Assembly (NCBI GenBank): GCA_020847535.1
Contig: JADLBU010000062.1
Location: 1 to 40,130, forward strand
Reading direction: 5' to 3'
Origin: Phycisphaerales bacterium
GTDB lineage: Bacteria; Planctomycetota; Phycisphaerae; Phycisphaerales; UBA1924
DNA length: 40,130 nucleotides
How positions within the stretch are numbered: the first letter of the stretch is position 1; each line of letters starts with the position of its first letter. Under the pieces are notes generated by a model. That model was not told the origin of the DNA. It saw only the letters and a list, made by a program, of their open reading frames with translations, and did no database searches. This document shows positions 14,918 to 23,259 of the stretch, piece after piece. The position numbers were made by a program, and so were the translations under genes.

Positions 14918-17900
14918 ATGAACTCGCGAGATCCCCAGGCGGAGGCAGCGCGGCTGGCGGAGCTTGAGTTTCGGCTGGCAGCGCTCGAGAACGAGGTCGC
15001 TCATCTGCGGGAGCGGATGTCGCCGGGGGTATCGCCTGTTGCATCTCCGGCAACGCGCATCGAATCGCCGAAGGCGAATCCGATACCGACGGCCGAGACG
15101 GCGAGCGGAGAGCTGGACAAGCGCTGGAAGGCGTTTGGCGCGACACCTGATGTCACGCCGCGACGCGAGGTTGATCAGACAGCGGCGAGCGCAGTTCCTG
15201 TGATGAGTGCTGCAACCGCGGTGGTGCCGACTGCGCTGCCGGTTGCACCGGCGGCCGCACCGCCGACGAGTCCGGCGGTTGTGCCGGCGATCCCGCCGGT
15301 GGTTGCTGGTGGCGGTGCGAGTGGGGGTGTGGGCAACGAGAGCCTTGGGACGCAGTTGCGGGCGTTGCAGGAGCAGCGGCGAGCGGGCGCGGAGTCGGCC
15401 CCTGCGGCCACGGCGGTTGCACCCTTGAAGAAGCCTGTGCCCTCGGCGGCGAGGAAGAAGAGCTCGGGGATGTCCGGGCTGGAACAGGCGCTGGGTGGGC
15501 GGTGGTATGCGCTGATCGGCGCGGTGATCGTGCTGATCGGGATCGGGCTGTTCTTCAAGCTGGCGATCGACAACAAGTGGTTCACGGTATCGCCATTGAT
15601 GCGGTGCATCGGGGTCGCGATCGCGGGGTTCGGCATGCTGGGTGCCGGCGAGTGGGCGCTGCGGAAGCTGACGCGTGCGGCATCGGCGGGGTTCAGCGCT
15701 GCGGGGATCGGGATGCTGATCGGGTCGGTGTGGGCTGCGCACCGGCTGTACGGGTTGACCAACCCTGCGGTGGCGTTCGTGTTGATGGGGGTTGCGTGCG
15801 CGATCGGTGTGGGGATCTCAGCGCGGTCGGGGCTGGCATCGGTCGCGGCGGCATCGCTGATCGGCGCGTACCTGAACCCGATCATCGTGGGGGATTCGGA
15901 TCAGAGCAAGATCGGATTTTTCGCATACCTGCTCATGGTGCTGGCGACCGGGCTGGCGCTGCCGGTGTGGAAGGGCCGGGCGTTCGTGGGTGTGCGATCG
16001 GTGGTGTGGTGGGGCACGCTGCTCATGGGCGGTTTTACCGCGTTGAGCGAGATTGTGAGACCCGAGCCGACAGCGCCGCTGGTGTTTGTGACGCTGGCGT
16101 GGTTCATGATCCAGGGTGAACTTGGGATCAGCGCGGGGCGGTTCGGGCTGGTCGAGCCGCGGAGCGCTGCGGAGCAGAAGTCGCCGAATCTGCGGGCGAT
16201 CCTGAACGAGAAGCTGAGCGGCGAGACGGTTGCGGCGGGTGTGCGGGCGTGGCGGCCGATCATGTCGTCGTTCTCGACGACGGTGTGGGCGGCGGTGATC
16301 GCGACCTTTGCGCTCCAGCACATGGCGATCCCCACGTGGCTTGGGCCGGCGTTCTTCGCGGCGATCACGCTGATGGGAGCGCAGGTGTTGAGCGGGCACT
16401 TGCGGTTCCTGACCGATGCACCCGAGAGCGATGCCGAGCGCATCGGTGTGTCGCTGGCGGTGCAGGCGGGTGCCTTGGTGATCGCCGCGGTTTCGATGGC
16501 CCTCTCGGGTGGGGTGCAGGTGGTGGCGTGGCTGGCGATGGGTGGCGCGGCGATCGCCGGCGGGCGATGGATGCGGTCCCGTCCGCTGGATGTGTACGGG
16601 CTGACCGTGCTGACGCTGGGGACGGTGCGGCTTGTGGTGTGGGATTCGCATCACGGGATCGGGACGGTCAAGATCTCGGAGGCGCTGGGGCTGGTGTGGG
16701 GGCCGTGGATGCTGCTGGCGATCGGCGCTGCGGCGGCGTGGGGGTTTGCGGCGTGGCTGTTGAGGCGCGAGGCGAGCGAGTGTTGGAAAGTGGTGTCGAA
16801 CACGGCGGCGGCGATCGCGGTGACGATCGCAGGGCTGGGATTGACGCTTCAGTCGGGGGCGACCTCGTCGGCGATGATTGTGGCGGCGATCACGGCGGTA
16901 GGGCTTGGGTTCCTGGCGGAGAAGCTGCGCGCCAAGGGAATCGGCGCGTTCACGCTGGTGGTGCTGGGGCTGGTGTCGTTGCTGCCGTTCGCACGAGTCG
17001 CGGCGATCGGGACAGGTCCATCGATGCGATTCTCGGGGCTGGTGCTTTCGGACTGGACGCTGGCGGTGGTGGGGATCGCGATCGCGTGGGGCGCTGCGGC
17101 GAGGTTCCTGCGGAGCGGCCATGGGCTTGGGTGGGTGGTGGCATCGAATGTTGCAGTGGCGATCTGCCTGACTATGGCGGGGCTTGGCCTGACGATGTTC
17201 AGCAAGGTTTCGCCGGCGAGCGTGGTGGTCTTGGGGCTGGTGGGTGTGGGGTTGTCGTTGACGGCGGTGAAGCTGAAGTCGCAGGGGATCGGCGTGTACG
17301 CGCTGGTGGTGCTGGGGATTGCGATGCTGATGCCGCCGGGGGCGGGGGCGTGGGTGATCCGTGATGGAAGCCCGTTTGCGGGGCTTGTGATCACGCGATG
17401 GATGGGCGTGCTGCTGGCGATCGGAGGGATGTGGGTGGTGCTCCGGGTGTTCCTGCCGCGCGTGCTGCCGGACAAGGGGCCGATCGAGTACATCTGCAGC
17501 TGCGGGATGTACACAGCGCTGATGTTTGCGTTCGTTCACGGGGATGCGAGCGCGGGGAGCATCGCGATCGCGTGGCTGGTGGTTGCGGTCGGCGGCGCGG
17601 TGATCGGAGATCGGACCGCGTGGAAGGACTTGCTGCTGCCGGCGTCGGGCGTGCTGGGTCTTGCGGTGATGGCGTGGCTGGCGGGGTATTCGCCGCTGCG
17701 CGGGAGCTGGGAGGCGGGGGAGGCGCCGGCGATGCTGAGCGCGGGGTTGTGGACGGGGCTTGCGCTGGCCGCGGGCGCGGGCGTGATGGCGCGGCTGGTT
17801 GGCCGGGATGCGTGGCGGTTTGAGTTGAAGGCGCGGGCAGCGCGGATTGGGATTCAGGCAGCGCTGGTAGTGGTGGGTGTCAGCCTGCTGTGGATCGCCA

Positions 17901-18352
17901 GCAGCATGGAGGCGGGGCGGATCGGTGAGATCATCAGCAACGACCGCACGGTGCAGCGGGCGGCGGTCAGCGTGTGGTGGGGGCTCTTCGGGCTTGGGTT
18001 GATCAGCGCGGGGTTCATGTGGAGGACCGCGGATGGTCGCGGTGTGCCGGTGGCGCGACGAGCGGGGTTGGCGCTGGTGGCGATCGCGGTGCTCAAGGCG
18101 CTGATCTGGGACCTGGTGCAGGTGCCGGCCTTGGCGCGGGTGGTGAGCTTTGTCGGCTTGGGGTTGTTGATGATGGCGGTGACGGTGGTGTATGCGAAGC
18201 TGGCGGGGAGGTTGGAGAAAAAGTCGAGTGATGACGCGGGCCCTGCGGGCGCTGCGGAGGATGTGGATGACGGCGTCGACGGGCAGGTTGGCGATGCCAG
18301 CGGAGGGCCCGATTTGCAGCCAAACGAGGGAGTTGTGCCCGAGCAGAGGTGA
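14918..18352 (+). CDS. large polytopic membrane protein, DUF2339 family
   Basis: About 1144 residues from ATG 14918 (a TTG at 14912 is in frame). N-terminal coiled coil (AARLAELEFRLAALENEVA), an Ala/Pro-rich linker to about residue 180, then LGGRWYALIGAVIVLIGIGL and FKLAIDNKWF, the start of the DUF2339 core, and some two dozen hydrophobic helices. Function of the family is unknown. Residues from about 608 to 839 are an internal duplication: unit one begins WGFAAWLLRREAS (nt 16739), unit two WGAAARFLRSGHG (nt 17087), sharing VASN/VVSN, AGLGLT, K-KGIG/KSQGIG and FSGLV/FAGLV positions, with unit lengths of 116 and 115 residues. Acidic tail at the C-terminus. Confidence 0.85.
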   Translation: MNSRDPQAEAARLAELEFRLAALENEVAHLRERMSPGVSPVASPATRIESPKANPIPTAETASGELDKRWKAFGATPDVTPRREVDQTAASAVPVMSAATAVVPTALPVAPAAAPPTSPAVVPAIPPVVAGGGASGGVGNESLGTQLRALQEQRRAGAESAPAATAVAPLKKPVPSAARKKSSGMSGLEQALGGRWYALIGAVIVLIGIGLFFKLAIDNKWFTVSPLMRCIGVAIAGFGMLGAGEWALRKLTRAASAGFSAAGIGMLIGSVWAAHRLYGLTNPAVAFVLMGVACAIGVGISARSGLASVAAASLIGAYLNPIIVGDSDQSKIGFFAYLLMVLATGLALPVWKGRAFVGVRSVVWWGTLLMGGFTALSEIVRPEPTAPLVFVTLAWFMIQGELGISAGRFGLVEPRSAAEQKSPNLRAILNEKLSGETVAAGVRAWRPIMSSFSTTVWAAVIATFALQHMAIPTWLGPAFFAAITLMGAQVLSGHLRFLTDAPESDAERIGVSLAVQAGALVIAAVSMALSGGVQVVAWLAMGGAAIAGGRWMRSRPLDVYGLTVLTLGTVRLVVWDSHHGIGTVKISEALGLVWGPWMLLAIGAAAAWGFAAWLLRREASECWKVVSNTAAAIAVTIAGLGLTLQSGATSSAMIVAAITAVGLGFLAEKLRAKGIGAFTLVVLGLVSLLPFARVAAIGTGPSMRFSGLVLSDWTLAVVGIAIAWGAAARFLRSGHGLGWVVASNVAVAICLTMAGLGLTMFSKVSPASVVVLGLVGVGLSLTAVKLKSQGIGVYALVVLGIAMLMPPGAGAWVIRDGSPFAGLVITRWMGVLLAIGGMWVVLRVFLPRVLPDKGPIEYICSCGMYTALMFAFVHGDASAGSIAIAWLVVAVGGAVIGDRTAWKDLLLPASGVLGLAVMAWLAGYSPLRGSWEAGEAPAMLSAGLWTGLALAAGAGVMARLVGRDAWRFELKARAARIGIQAALVVVGVSLLWIASSMEAGRIGEIISNDRTVQRAAVSVWWGLFGLGLISAGFMWRTADGRGVPVARRAGLALVAIAVLKALIWDLVQVPALARVVSFVGLGLLMMAVTVVYAKLAGRLEKKSSDDAGPAGAAEDVDDGVDGQVGDASGGPDLQPNEGVVPEQR

Positions 18353-18503
18353 TGGTGAATGGACTGGCGCGCGGGGTTGATGTGCACACGCAGTCCACAC
18401 CGCATCGCATCGTGACCTTCTGGTACTTTGAGTGGGTTGTACGCCTCGGGTACCATGCGCCCGGTTGCTGCTGTTCATTGCTCGCACGGGGTTGAGAGGG
18501 TGG

Positions 18504-20189
18504 ATGATGAGCACATCGGTCGTGCATGGCCAGCGGTCGAAACTCGCACCGGTCGGCCCGAAGACGGCGATCCTGATTGCATCCGGGGATCAGCGGGTCA
18601 GCGCCAATGTCGCGTGCTGGCCGGCGCAGCAGGCGCTGGAAGCGCAGGCGAGGGAGGCGTTCGAGGCGGTCGGGTGGAGGATCGTTCGCGGGAGCCCGGA
18701 CAGGCAGAGTGATCGAGAGCCGCACGGGTTCGTGAACTCGCAGGCGTACGGCCGAGAGGTGTTCGCGGGGATCCACCCCGAAGCGCCGCTGGTAGTTGCC
18801 GAGGCGGTGTGGCAGTACTCGCAGCACGTGCTCGCCGGGCTGTGCAGCCATCGCGGGCCGATCCTGCTCCTGGCGAACTGGTCGGGGCAGTGGCCGGGGC
18901 TTGTGGGAGTCTTGAACCTGCGCGGATCACTCACGAAGGCGGGTGTGAAGTACTCAATGCTGTGGGGTGAGGATTTCCGTCAGCCGGAATTTCGGCGGAA
19001 GCTGCGGGCCTGGTGTGATACCGGGACGATCGAGCATGATCTCTCGCATGTCAAGCGGCTGGATGCATCCGAGTTGTCCGCGGAGGCGGGGACGCTGGGA
19101 ACCAAGCTGGGGACGGAGCTGCTCGACAGGCCGGGGATCATGGGGGTGTTTGATGAGGGGTGCATGGGGATGTACAACGCGATCATCCCCGACCGGCTGC
19201 TGCACTCGTGCGGGGTGTACAAGGAGCGTCTGAGCCAGTCGGGGTTGTTCGCGGCGATGCAGCGGGTGGGGGACCAGGAGGCCGATGAAGTTCGGCGATG
19301 GTGCGAGAATCGGGGGATGCGGTTCGCGACCGGGAGCGAAGAAGCGACGATGCTGACGGACCGGCAGGTCCGTGAGCAGTGCAGGATGTACATCGCGACC
19401 TTGCGGCTCGCGGACCGGTGGGGGCTGGACCTGGTGGGGATCCAGTACCAGCTCGGGCTGACGGATACGTGCGCGGCGAGCGACTTGGTGGAGGGGTTGC
19501 TCAATTGCACGGAGCGTCCGCCGGTGAAGGCGGTGGAGGGGCCGAATACGGGGCGCGTGCTGTACGAGGGCCGGCCGCTGACGCATTTCAATGAAGTCGA
19601 TGAGTGCGCGGGGCTGGATGGCTTGATGACGGATCGCGTCTGCACCGCGCTTGGGATTTCGCCCGACAACACGCTGCACGATCTGCGCTGGTCGGATCGC
19701 GACCGCTCGGGGACGACCGGTGAAGAGGTGTGGGTGTTTGAGATCTCGGGGGCGGTGCCGCCTTCGCACCTGGATGGCGGGTACTCGGGGGCGATCAGCG
19801 AGCGTCAGCCGCCGATGTATTTCCGGCAGGGTGGCGGTGGGATCAAGGGTGTATCGCGGCCGGGTGAGGTGGTGTGGTCGCGGATCTATGTGGAGCCGGA
19901 TGCGGGCGAGGTTGAGCGGCTGCACATGGACATTGGGTTGTGCCAGGCGATCCGGCTGCCGGAGGCCGAGACGCGGCGGCGATGGGAATCGACGACATCG
20001 CAGTGGCCGATCATGCACGCGGTGCTTCGGGGTGTGAGCCGGGATCAGATGATGGCCAAGCACCAGTCGAACCACATCCAGGTGGTGTATGCGCCGGACC
20101 GGGAGCGGGCGCGGGCGCTGCTGGAGACGAAGGCGGGGATGGCGATCGCCCTGGGGATTGCGGTGAATGGGTGTGGGGGTGGGGGGTGA
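18504..20189 (+). CDS. L-fucose/L-arabinose isomerase-like protein
   Basis: About 561 residues from ATG 18504 (GAGAGGG just upstream). The overall plan fits the FucI/AraA isomerase superfamily, manganese-dependent aldose-ketose isomerases: an N-terminal sugar-binding half with VVAEAVWQYSQHVLAGL and ILLLANWSGQWPGLVG, a middle half with GVFDEGCMGMYNAIIPD (likely metal-ligand Glu) and GLDLVGIQYQLGLTD, and near the end AKHQSNHIQVVYA, matching the histidine-containing NHIQVVYGD end of FucI. I would not commit to fucose as the substrate: several catalytic positions cannot be checked by eye and planctomycetes carry many paralogues. Followed by a short aaagggcaa repeat. Confidence 0.75.
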   Translation: MMSTSVVHGQRSKLAPVGPKTAILIASGDQRVSANVACWPAQQALEAQAREAFEAVGWRIVRGSPDRQSDREPHGFVNSQAYGREVFAGIHPEAPLVVAEAVWQYSQHVLAGLCSHRGPILLLANWSGQWPGLVGVLNLRGSLTKAGVKYSMLWGEDFRQPEFRRKLRAWCDTGTIEHDLSHVKRLDASELSAEAGTLGTKLGTELLDRPGIMGVFDEGCMGMYNAIIPDRLLHSCGVYKERLSQSGLFAAMQRVGDQEADEVRRWCENRGMRFATGSEEATMLTDRQVREQCRMYIATLRLADRWGLDLVGIQYQLGLTDTCAASDLVEGLLNCTERPPVKAVEGPNTGRVLYEGRPLTHFNEVDECAGLDGLMTDRVCTALGISPDNTLHDLRWSDRDRSGTTGEEVWVFEISGAVPPSHLDGGYSGAISERQPPMYFRQGGGGIKGVSRPGEVVWSRIYVEPDAGEVERLHMDIGLCQAIRLPEAETRRRWESTTSQWPIMHAVLRGVSRDQMMAKHQSNHIQVVYAPDRERARALLETKAGMAIALGIAVNGCGGGG

Positions 20190-20219
20190 TAAAGGGCAAG
20201 GTTCAAAGGGCAAAGTTCA
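20190..20219 (+). repeat. aaagggcaa / aaagttca direct repeats
   Basis: aaagggcaaggttc and aaagggcaaagttc lie head to tail directly after the isomerase gene. Related gctcaaagctcaaa units occur inside tgt at 2645-2658. Confidence 0.6.
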
Positions 20220-20283
20220 CATAGATCCGAACGCGCCAGCCGCGATGCCGTGGAAAAACTCAGGTGTGATTGGCTCTGCTAAA

Positions 20284-20298
20284 CTCCTTTGATAGGAG
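20284..20298 (+). promoter_or_regulatory. small hairpin in the leader of the FHA-like gene
   Basis: CTCCT (20284-20288) and AGGAG (20294-20298) form a perfect 5-bp stem with a TTGAT loop. The AGGAG arm could serve an upstream in-frame start (TTG 20289 lies inside it, ATG 20319 follows), so the fold could hide a ribosome-binding site. Confidence 0.3.
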
Positions 20299-20339
20299 CG
20301 GAGGTGGCGGCGTGCCCGATGGCACTGCTCGGAGGATCG

Positions 20340-21224
20340 ATGGCTTTGACCCGAAGGCTGCTGCGGCTGGAGCTGGATCTGCCGCGCCTGGGGCGTGATG
20401 CGGAGGATGGGTTGGGTCCGGCGGTATTGCTGTGGCCCAAGTCGGCGGCGGACCCACCGGAAGTGCCGGATGCGATCGTGGTCTCGATGGATGGGGACCA
20501 GGTGCGTCTGCGGGCGCCGGGTGCTCGGCTTGCCGAGGCGGCGGCGGTGGGGGAATGGCGATTCGTGCGCGGAGCGCGGGTGCGCCTGTCGTGGGGAACG
20601 AACATCCAGGAGGCGCAGACGTTCGACCTGGCCGAGCCGGCGCACGTGGTCGCCGGGGCTCCGCACATCGAACTGGACCTCAAGGGCGTTCCGCAGCGGT
20701 ACCTGGCGCTGCCGACGACGCCGGGGACGAGGATCACGGTGGGTTCCCGGTCGGCCAACCCTGATGTGCAGATCGAGGACCTGATCGCCAGAGGCGTGGT
20801 CTGCCGCATCACGTTCGATGGGAAGGATTACCGCCTGGATTCGCAGGATGCCAATGCTCTGGCGCTGCTTAACGGGTCGGAGATCTTCTGGCCGGCGGTG
20901 ATGCGCGAGGGTGACCAGGTCTACCTGGGTGATGCATCGCTTCGATTCTCGACGGCTGCGCCGGCGGGGATGCTCGAGCCGATCATGCCGGCGGCATCGC
21001 TGAACGGAGACGCCGCCGGCGGATCGGATGGGACTGGTCCCAGGCGGGTTGCCGAGCGGGTCAGGCCGACCAGGGTGAAGGCTCGACAGCGCTCGGGCGG
21101 AGTGCTTGCTCGAATCGGGAACGGTGTTACGCTGGGTCAGTTGGCCATCGTCACCGTGGTCGCGGCGGTGCTCGCGGCGTTCCTCGTGTACATGGGGTGG
21201 CGGCTGTTTGGAGGGCGTGGGTGA
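20340..21224 (+). CDS. FHA-like domain protein with C-terminal membrane anchor
   Basis: About 294 residues from ATG 20340 (GGAGG at 20331-20335, close); ATG 20319 is the alternative. No known domain in the first 130 residues, which are beta-rich. Residues about 131-202 resemble an FHA fold: TRITVGSRSANPDVQIEDL, then CRITFDGKDYRLDS, LLNGSEIF and GDQVYLGDASLRF, although the phosphothreonine-binding Arg and Ser-x-x-His are not clear. A single helix (LAIVTVVAAVLAAFLVYMGW) near residues 267-288 ends the protein, with almost nothing outside. The stop overlaps the sigma-factor start (TGATG), so the two are co-translated. It could tether or sense for the sigma factor; SctD-like origin is conceivable but unsupported, as no periplasmic domain follows. 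Confidence 0.6.
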   Translation: MALTRRLLRLELDLPRLGRDAEDGLGPAVLLWPKSAADPPEVPDAIVVSMDGDQVRLRAPGARLAEAAAVGEWRFVRGARVRLSWGTNIQEAQTFDLAEPAHVVAGAPHIELDLKGVPQRYLALPTTPGTRITVGSRSANPDVQIEDLIARGVVCRITFDGKDYRLDSQDANALALLNGSEIFWPAVMREGDQVYLGDASLRFSTAAPAGMLEPIMPAASLNGDAAGGSDGTGPRRVAERVRPTRVKARQRSGGVLARIGNGVTLGQLAIVTVVAAVLAAFLVYMGWRLFGGRG

Positions 21225-22036
21225 TGAACGACCCGTTCGCCGGTCCGGGGAAGTCGCAGGCTTCCCATGTCGCGCGCCCATCGGGCGCTGGCCAGGGACA
21301 AAGTGGGGGACGTGGCGGTGGTGGGGGGCACGGGCAGGCCGGCAATGACGGCGGGGGCATCTCGGCGACCCTGATCGAGGAGAACCTGGACTACGTCAAG
21401 GCCCTGGCGCGGGAGCTTCACCAGCGGATCGGCGGGACGGTGGAGTACGACGAGCTGGTGGCGCTGGGGAACCAGGGGCTGGTGGAGGCTGCGCGGGCGT
21501 TTGATCCGATCCACGGGGCCTCGTTCCGGACGTACGCGTACTACAGGATCCGCGGGACGATCATCGATGCCATGCGGCGGATGTCGTGGTCGCGCACCAG
21601 CCGGGCGACAGCGCGGGATGAGGAGCTGCGTGATTCAGCGATGCGCGATGCGGCGGGGCTGGCGGATTCGGAGGCGGACATCGGGCGGCTGGAGGATGAG
21701 TTCTGCCGCGGGATTCGGCGCTTGGCGATCATTCATGTGGTTGCCGATCTACATGATCGCGAGGATGTGCCGGTCGCCGATGCGGATGTCGATCCCGTGG
21801 AGCGGGCGGAGTTGCACGCGCGGCTGGTGCGGGCGCTGGCGCAGCTTGAGCCGACGGAGCGCGAGCTGATCACGAGCCTGTACCTGGATTGCAAGTCGAT
21901 GACCGAGTATGCCAAGGAGCTGGGCGTCAACAAGTCGACGGTGACGCGTCGGCACGCGGAGGCGATCGAATCGCTCAAGAGGTTGATCGAGGGGAGCGAT
22001 CTGGAGCCTGCGAGGGCGGATCGGGGCGGGCCGTAA
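21224..22036 (+). CDS. RNA polymerase sigma factor, FliA (sigma-28)-like
   Basis: About 270 residues from ATG 21224, overlapping the previous stop. After a disordered Gly-rich N-terminus of about 45 residues come region 2 (LIEENLDYVKALARELHQRI, YDELVALGNQGLVEAARAFD, FRTYAYYRIRGTIIDAMRRM), a linker region 3, and region 4 (LEPTERELITSLYLDCKSMT, then EYAKELGVNKSTVTRRHAEA). The IRGTIIDAMRRM segment and length place it with FliA/SigD-type sigma factors, which in other bacteria drive late flagellar and some secretion genes. Its position about 1.2 kb from the type III export genes makes control of that system plausible, but no matching promoter was identified. Confidence 0.85.
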   Translation: MNDPFAGPGKSQASHVARPSGAGQGQSGGRGGGGGHGQAGNDGGGISATLIEENLDYVKALARELHQRIGGTVEYDELVALGNQGLVEAARAFDPIHGASFRTYAYYRIRGTIIDAMRRMSWSRTSRATARDEELRDSAMRDAAGLADSEADIGRLEDEFCRGIRRLAIIHVVADLHDREDVPVADADVDPVERAELHARLVRALAQLEPTERELITSLYLDCKSMTEYAKELGVNKSTVTRRHAEAIESLKRLIEGSDLEPARADRGGP

Positions 22037-22091
22037 GGGCAGGGCCGGGCGGTTTTCGCTATCCTCTTGCAACTGGAAAGGGGAATCTGCA

Positions 22092-23183
22092 ATGCACATG
22101 CGCACTTGGTTGTCCACAGCGCTCGCGCTTCTTGCAATCCTCAGCGTGGCGTGGGCGGCGATGGCTTCGAGCCAGCCTCCGGCGCAGGCCCCAAGCGAGC
22201 CTCCGGCTCAGGCACCAAGCGAGCCTCCGGCTCAGGCCCCAAGCGAGCCTCCGGCTCAGGCCCCAAGCGAGCCTCCGGCTCAGGCCCCAAGCGAGCCTCC
22301 GGCTCAGGCCCCAAGCGAGCCTCCGGCTCAGGCGAACGAGTTGCGCGCGTTGGATGGCGAGTGGCTCTTCTTCGAGGACCGCACCGAGGGCCGCGCCCTC
22401 GAGCAGTTGGGTCCCCCCATGAGCTCGAAGTTCTCATTTCGCACCGAGGAGGGCGCTGTCATCCTCGTACGCGGCCATGGCTCCGGGCACAAGGATGTGC
22501 GCATCTCGCTCGACGGCTCAACCACCGACGTCTTCGAGCCCGAGAGTATTGCGAGCTATCGTGGCGCGTGGAAGGATGGCGCGTTCGAGTACGAGACCGA
22601 GTTCGTGCGAGCATCGGACAACGCCCGCACCGGCCTGTACCGCAAAGAGTTTCGCATCACGCCCGATGGGCTGCAGGTGCGCGTTGCGACCGATCCGACC
22701 GAGGGGTACAAGTCGGTTGGGCTCTACCGCCATGTGGAGGACATCCCGATGCCCACGCCGGCCAAGGCGGTGATCGGCGACATGGCGTGGCTCACCGGCG
22801 CCTGGGTCGGAACCAGGGGCACGGGGGGGGCGATAGCAATGGAGGAGCGGTGGAGTCCGCCATCCGGCGGCTCTCTGCTCGCCGTGGCGCGTTCGGTCAG
22901 GGGCGGCAAGATGAGCTCGTTCGAGTACCTGCGCATCGTCGAGCGCGATGGCGGGCTGGTCTACATCGCCCAGCCCGGCGGCGCAGCGCCGACCGAGTTC
23001 GTGCTCGCCGAGCTTGGCAAGACCGAGCCGGGCGCGATGCGAGCCGTGTTCCTCAACCCTCGCCATGACTACCCGAATCGCATCGTGTACGAGCTTGCGG
23101 CCGAGGGCGGTCTGAGCGCCACGATCGGCCAAATCAAGGGCGGCACCCCCCGCCGCCTCGATTTCAAGCGCGAGGGGAACTAG
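22092..23183 (+). CDS. exported protein with SEPPAQAP repeats and a DUF6265-like domain
   Basis: 363 residues from ATG 22092 (AAAGGGGA upstream; ATG 22098 also possible). A signal peptide (MRTWLSTALALLAILSVAWA) is followed by six exact 8-residue units of APSEPPAQ plus a degenerate first copy. Then comes a domain beginning LRALDGEWLFFEDRTEGRAL, and from about residue 228 a DUF6265-type domain: MAWLTGAWVGTRG, MEERWSPPSGGSLLAVARSV, FEYLRIVERDGGLVYIAQPG and FLNPRHDYPNRIVYE. The family is uncharacterised, probably extracytoplasmic lipocalin-like. Third codon positions are mostly C here, whereas adjacent genes favour G, so recent acquisition is possible. Confidence 0.8.
   Translation: MHMRTWLSTALALLAILSVAWAAMASSQPPAQAPSEPPAQAPSEPPAQAPSEPPAQAPSEPPAQAPSEPPAQAPSEPPAQANELRALDGEWLFFEDRTEGRALEQLGPPMSSKFSFRTEEGAVILVRGHGSGHKDVRISLDGSTTDVFEPESIASYRGAWKDGAFEYETEFVRASDNARTGLYRKEFRITPDGLQVRVATDPTEGYKSVGLYRHVEDIPMPTPAKAVIGDMAWLTGAWVGTRGTGGAIAMEERWSPPSGGSLLAVARSVRGGKMSSFEYLRIVERDGGLVYIAQPGGAAPTEFVLAELGKTEPGAMRAVFLNPRHDYPNRIVYELAAEGGLSATIGQIKGGTPRRLDFKREGN
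22174..22331 (+). repeat. 24-base in-frame tandem repeat
   Basis: Six nearly identical 24-base units (agcgagcctccggctcaggc plus cccca) and a degenerate first copy, each coding APSEPPAQ. One unit has gcacca in place of gcccca. The near-identity suggests recent expansion or slippage. Confidence 0.9.
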
Positions 23184-23189
23184 AGGCGG

Positions 23190-23217
23190 CCGCGGATTGG
23201 CGCGGATAGACGCGGAT
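23190..23217 (+). repeat. dispersed cgcggat repeat, copy 2
   Basis: Three cgcggat units with the same spacing as at 11098-11125, differing at only two positions. It lies between the convergent DUF6265-like and sctV genes. Confidence 0.75.
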
Positions 23218-23259
23218 AACGGCCGAATAGGAGCATTGGCACAGTCGATGCCCGATGCC

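Noticed and set aside
20340..21224. SctD (FHA-containing ring protein) for the type III system
   Set aside because: The FHA-like region is followed by a helix at the very C-terminus with no periplasmic ring domain, so SctD function cannot be supported.
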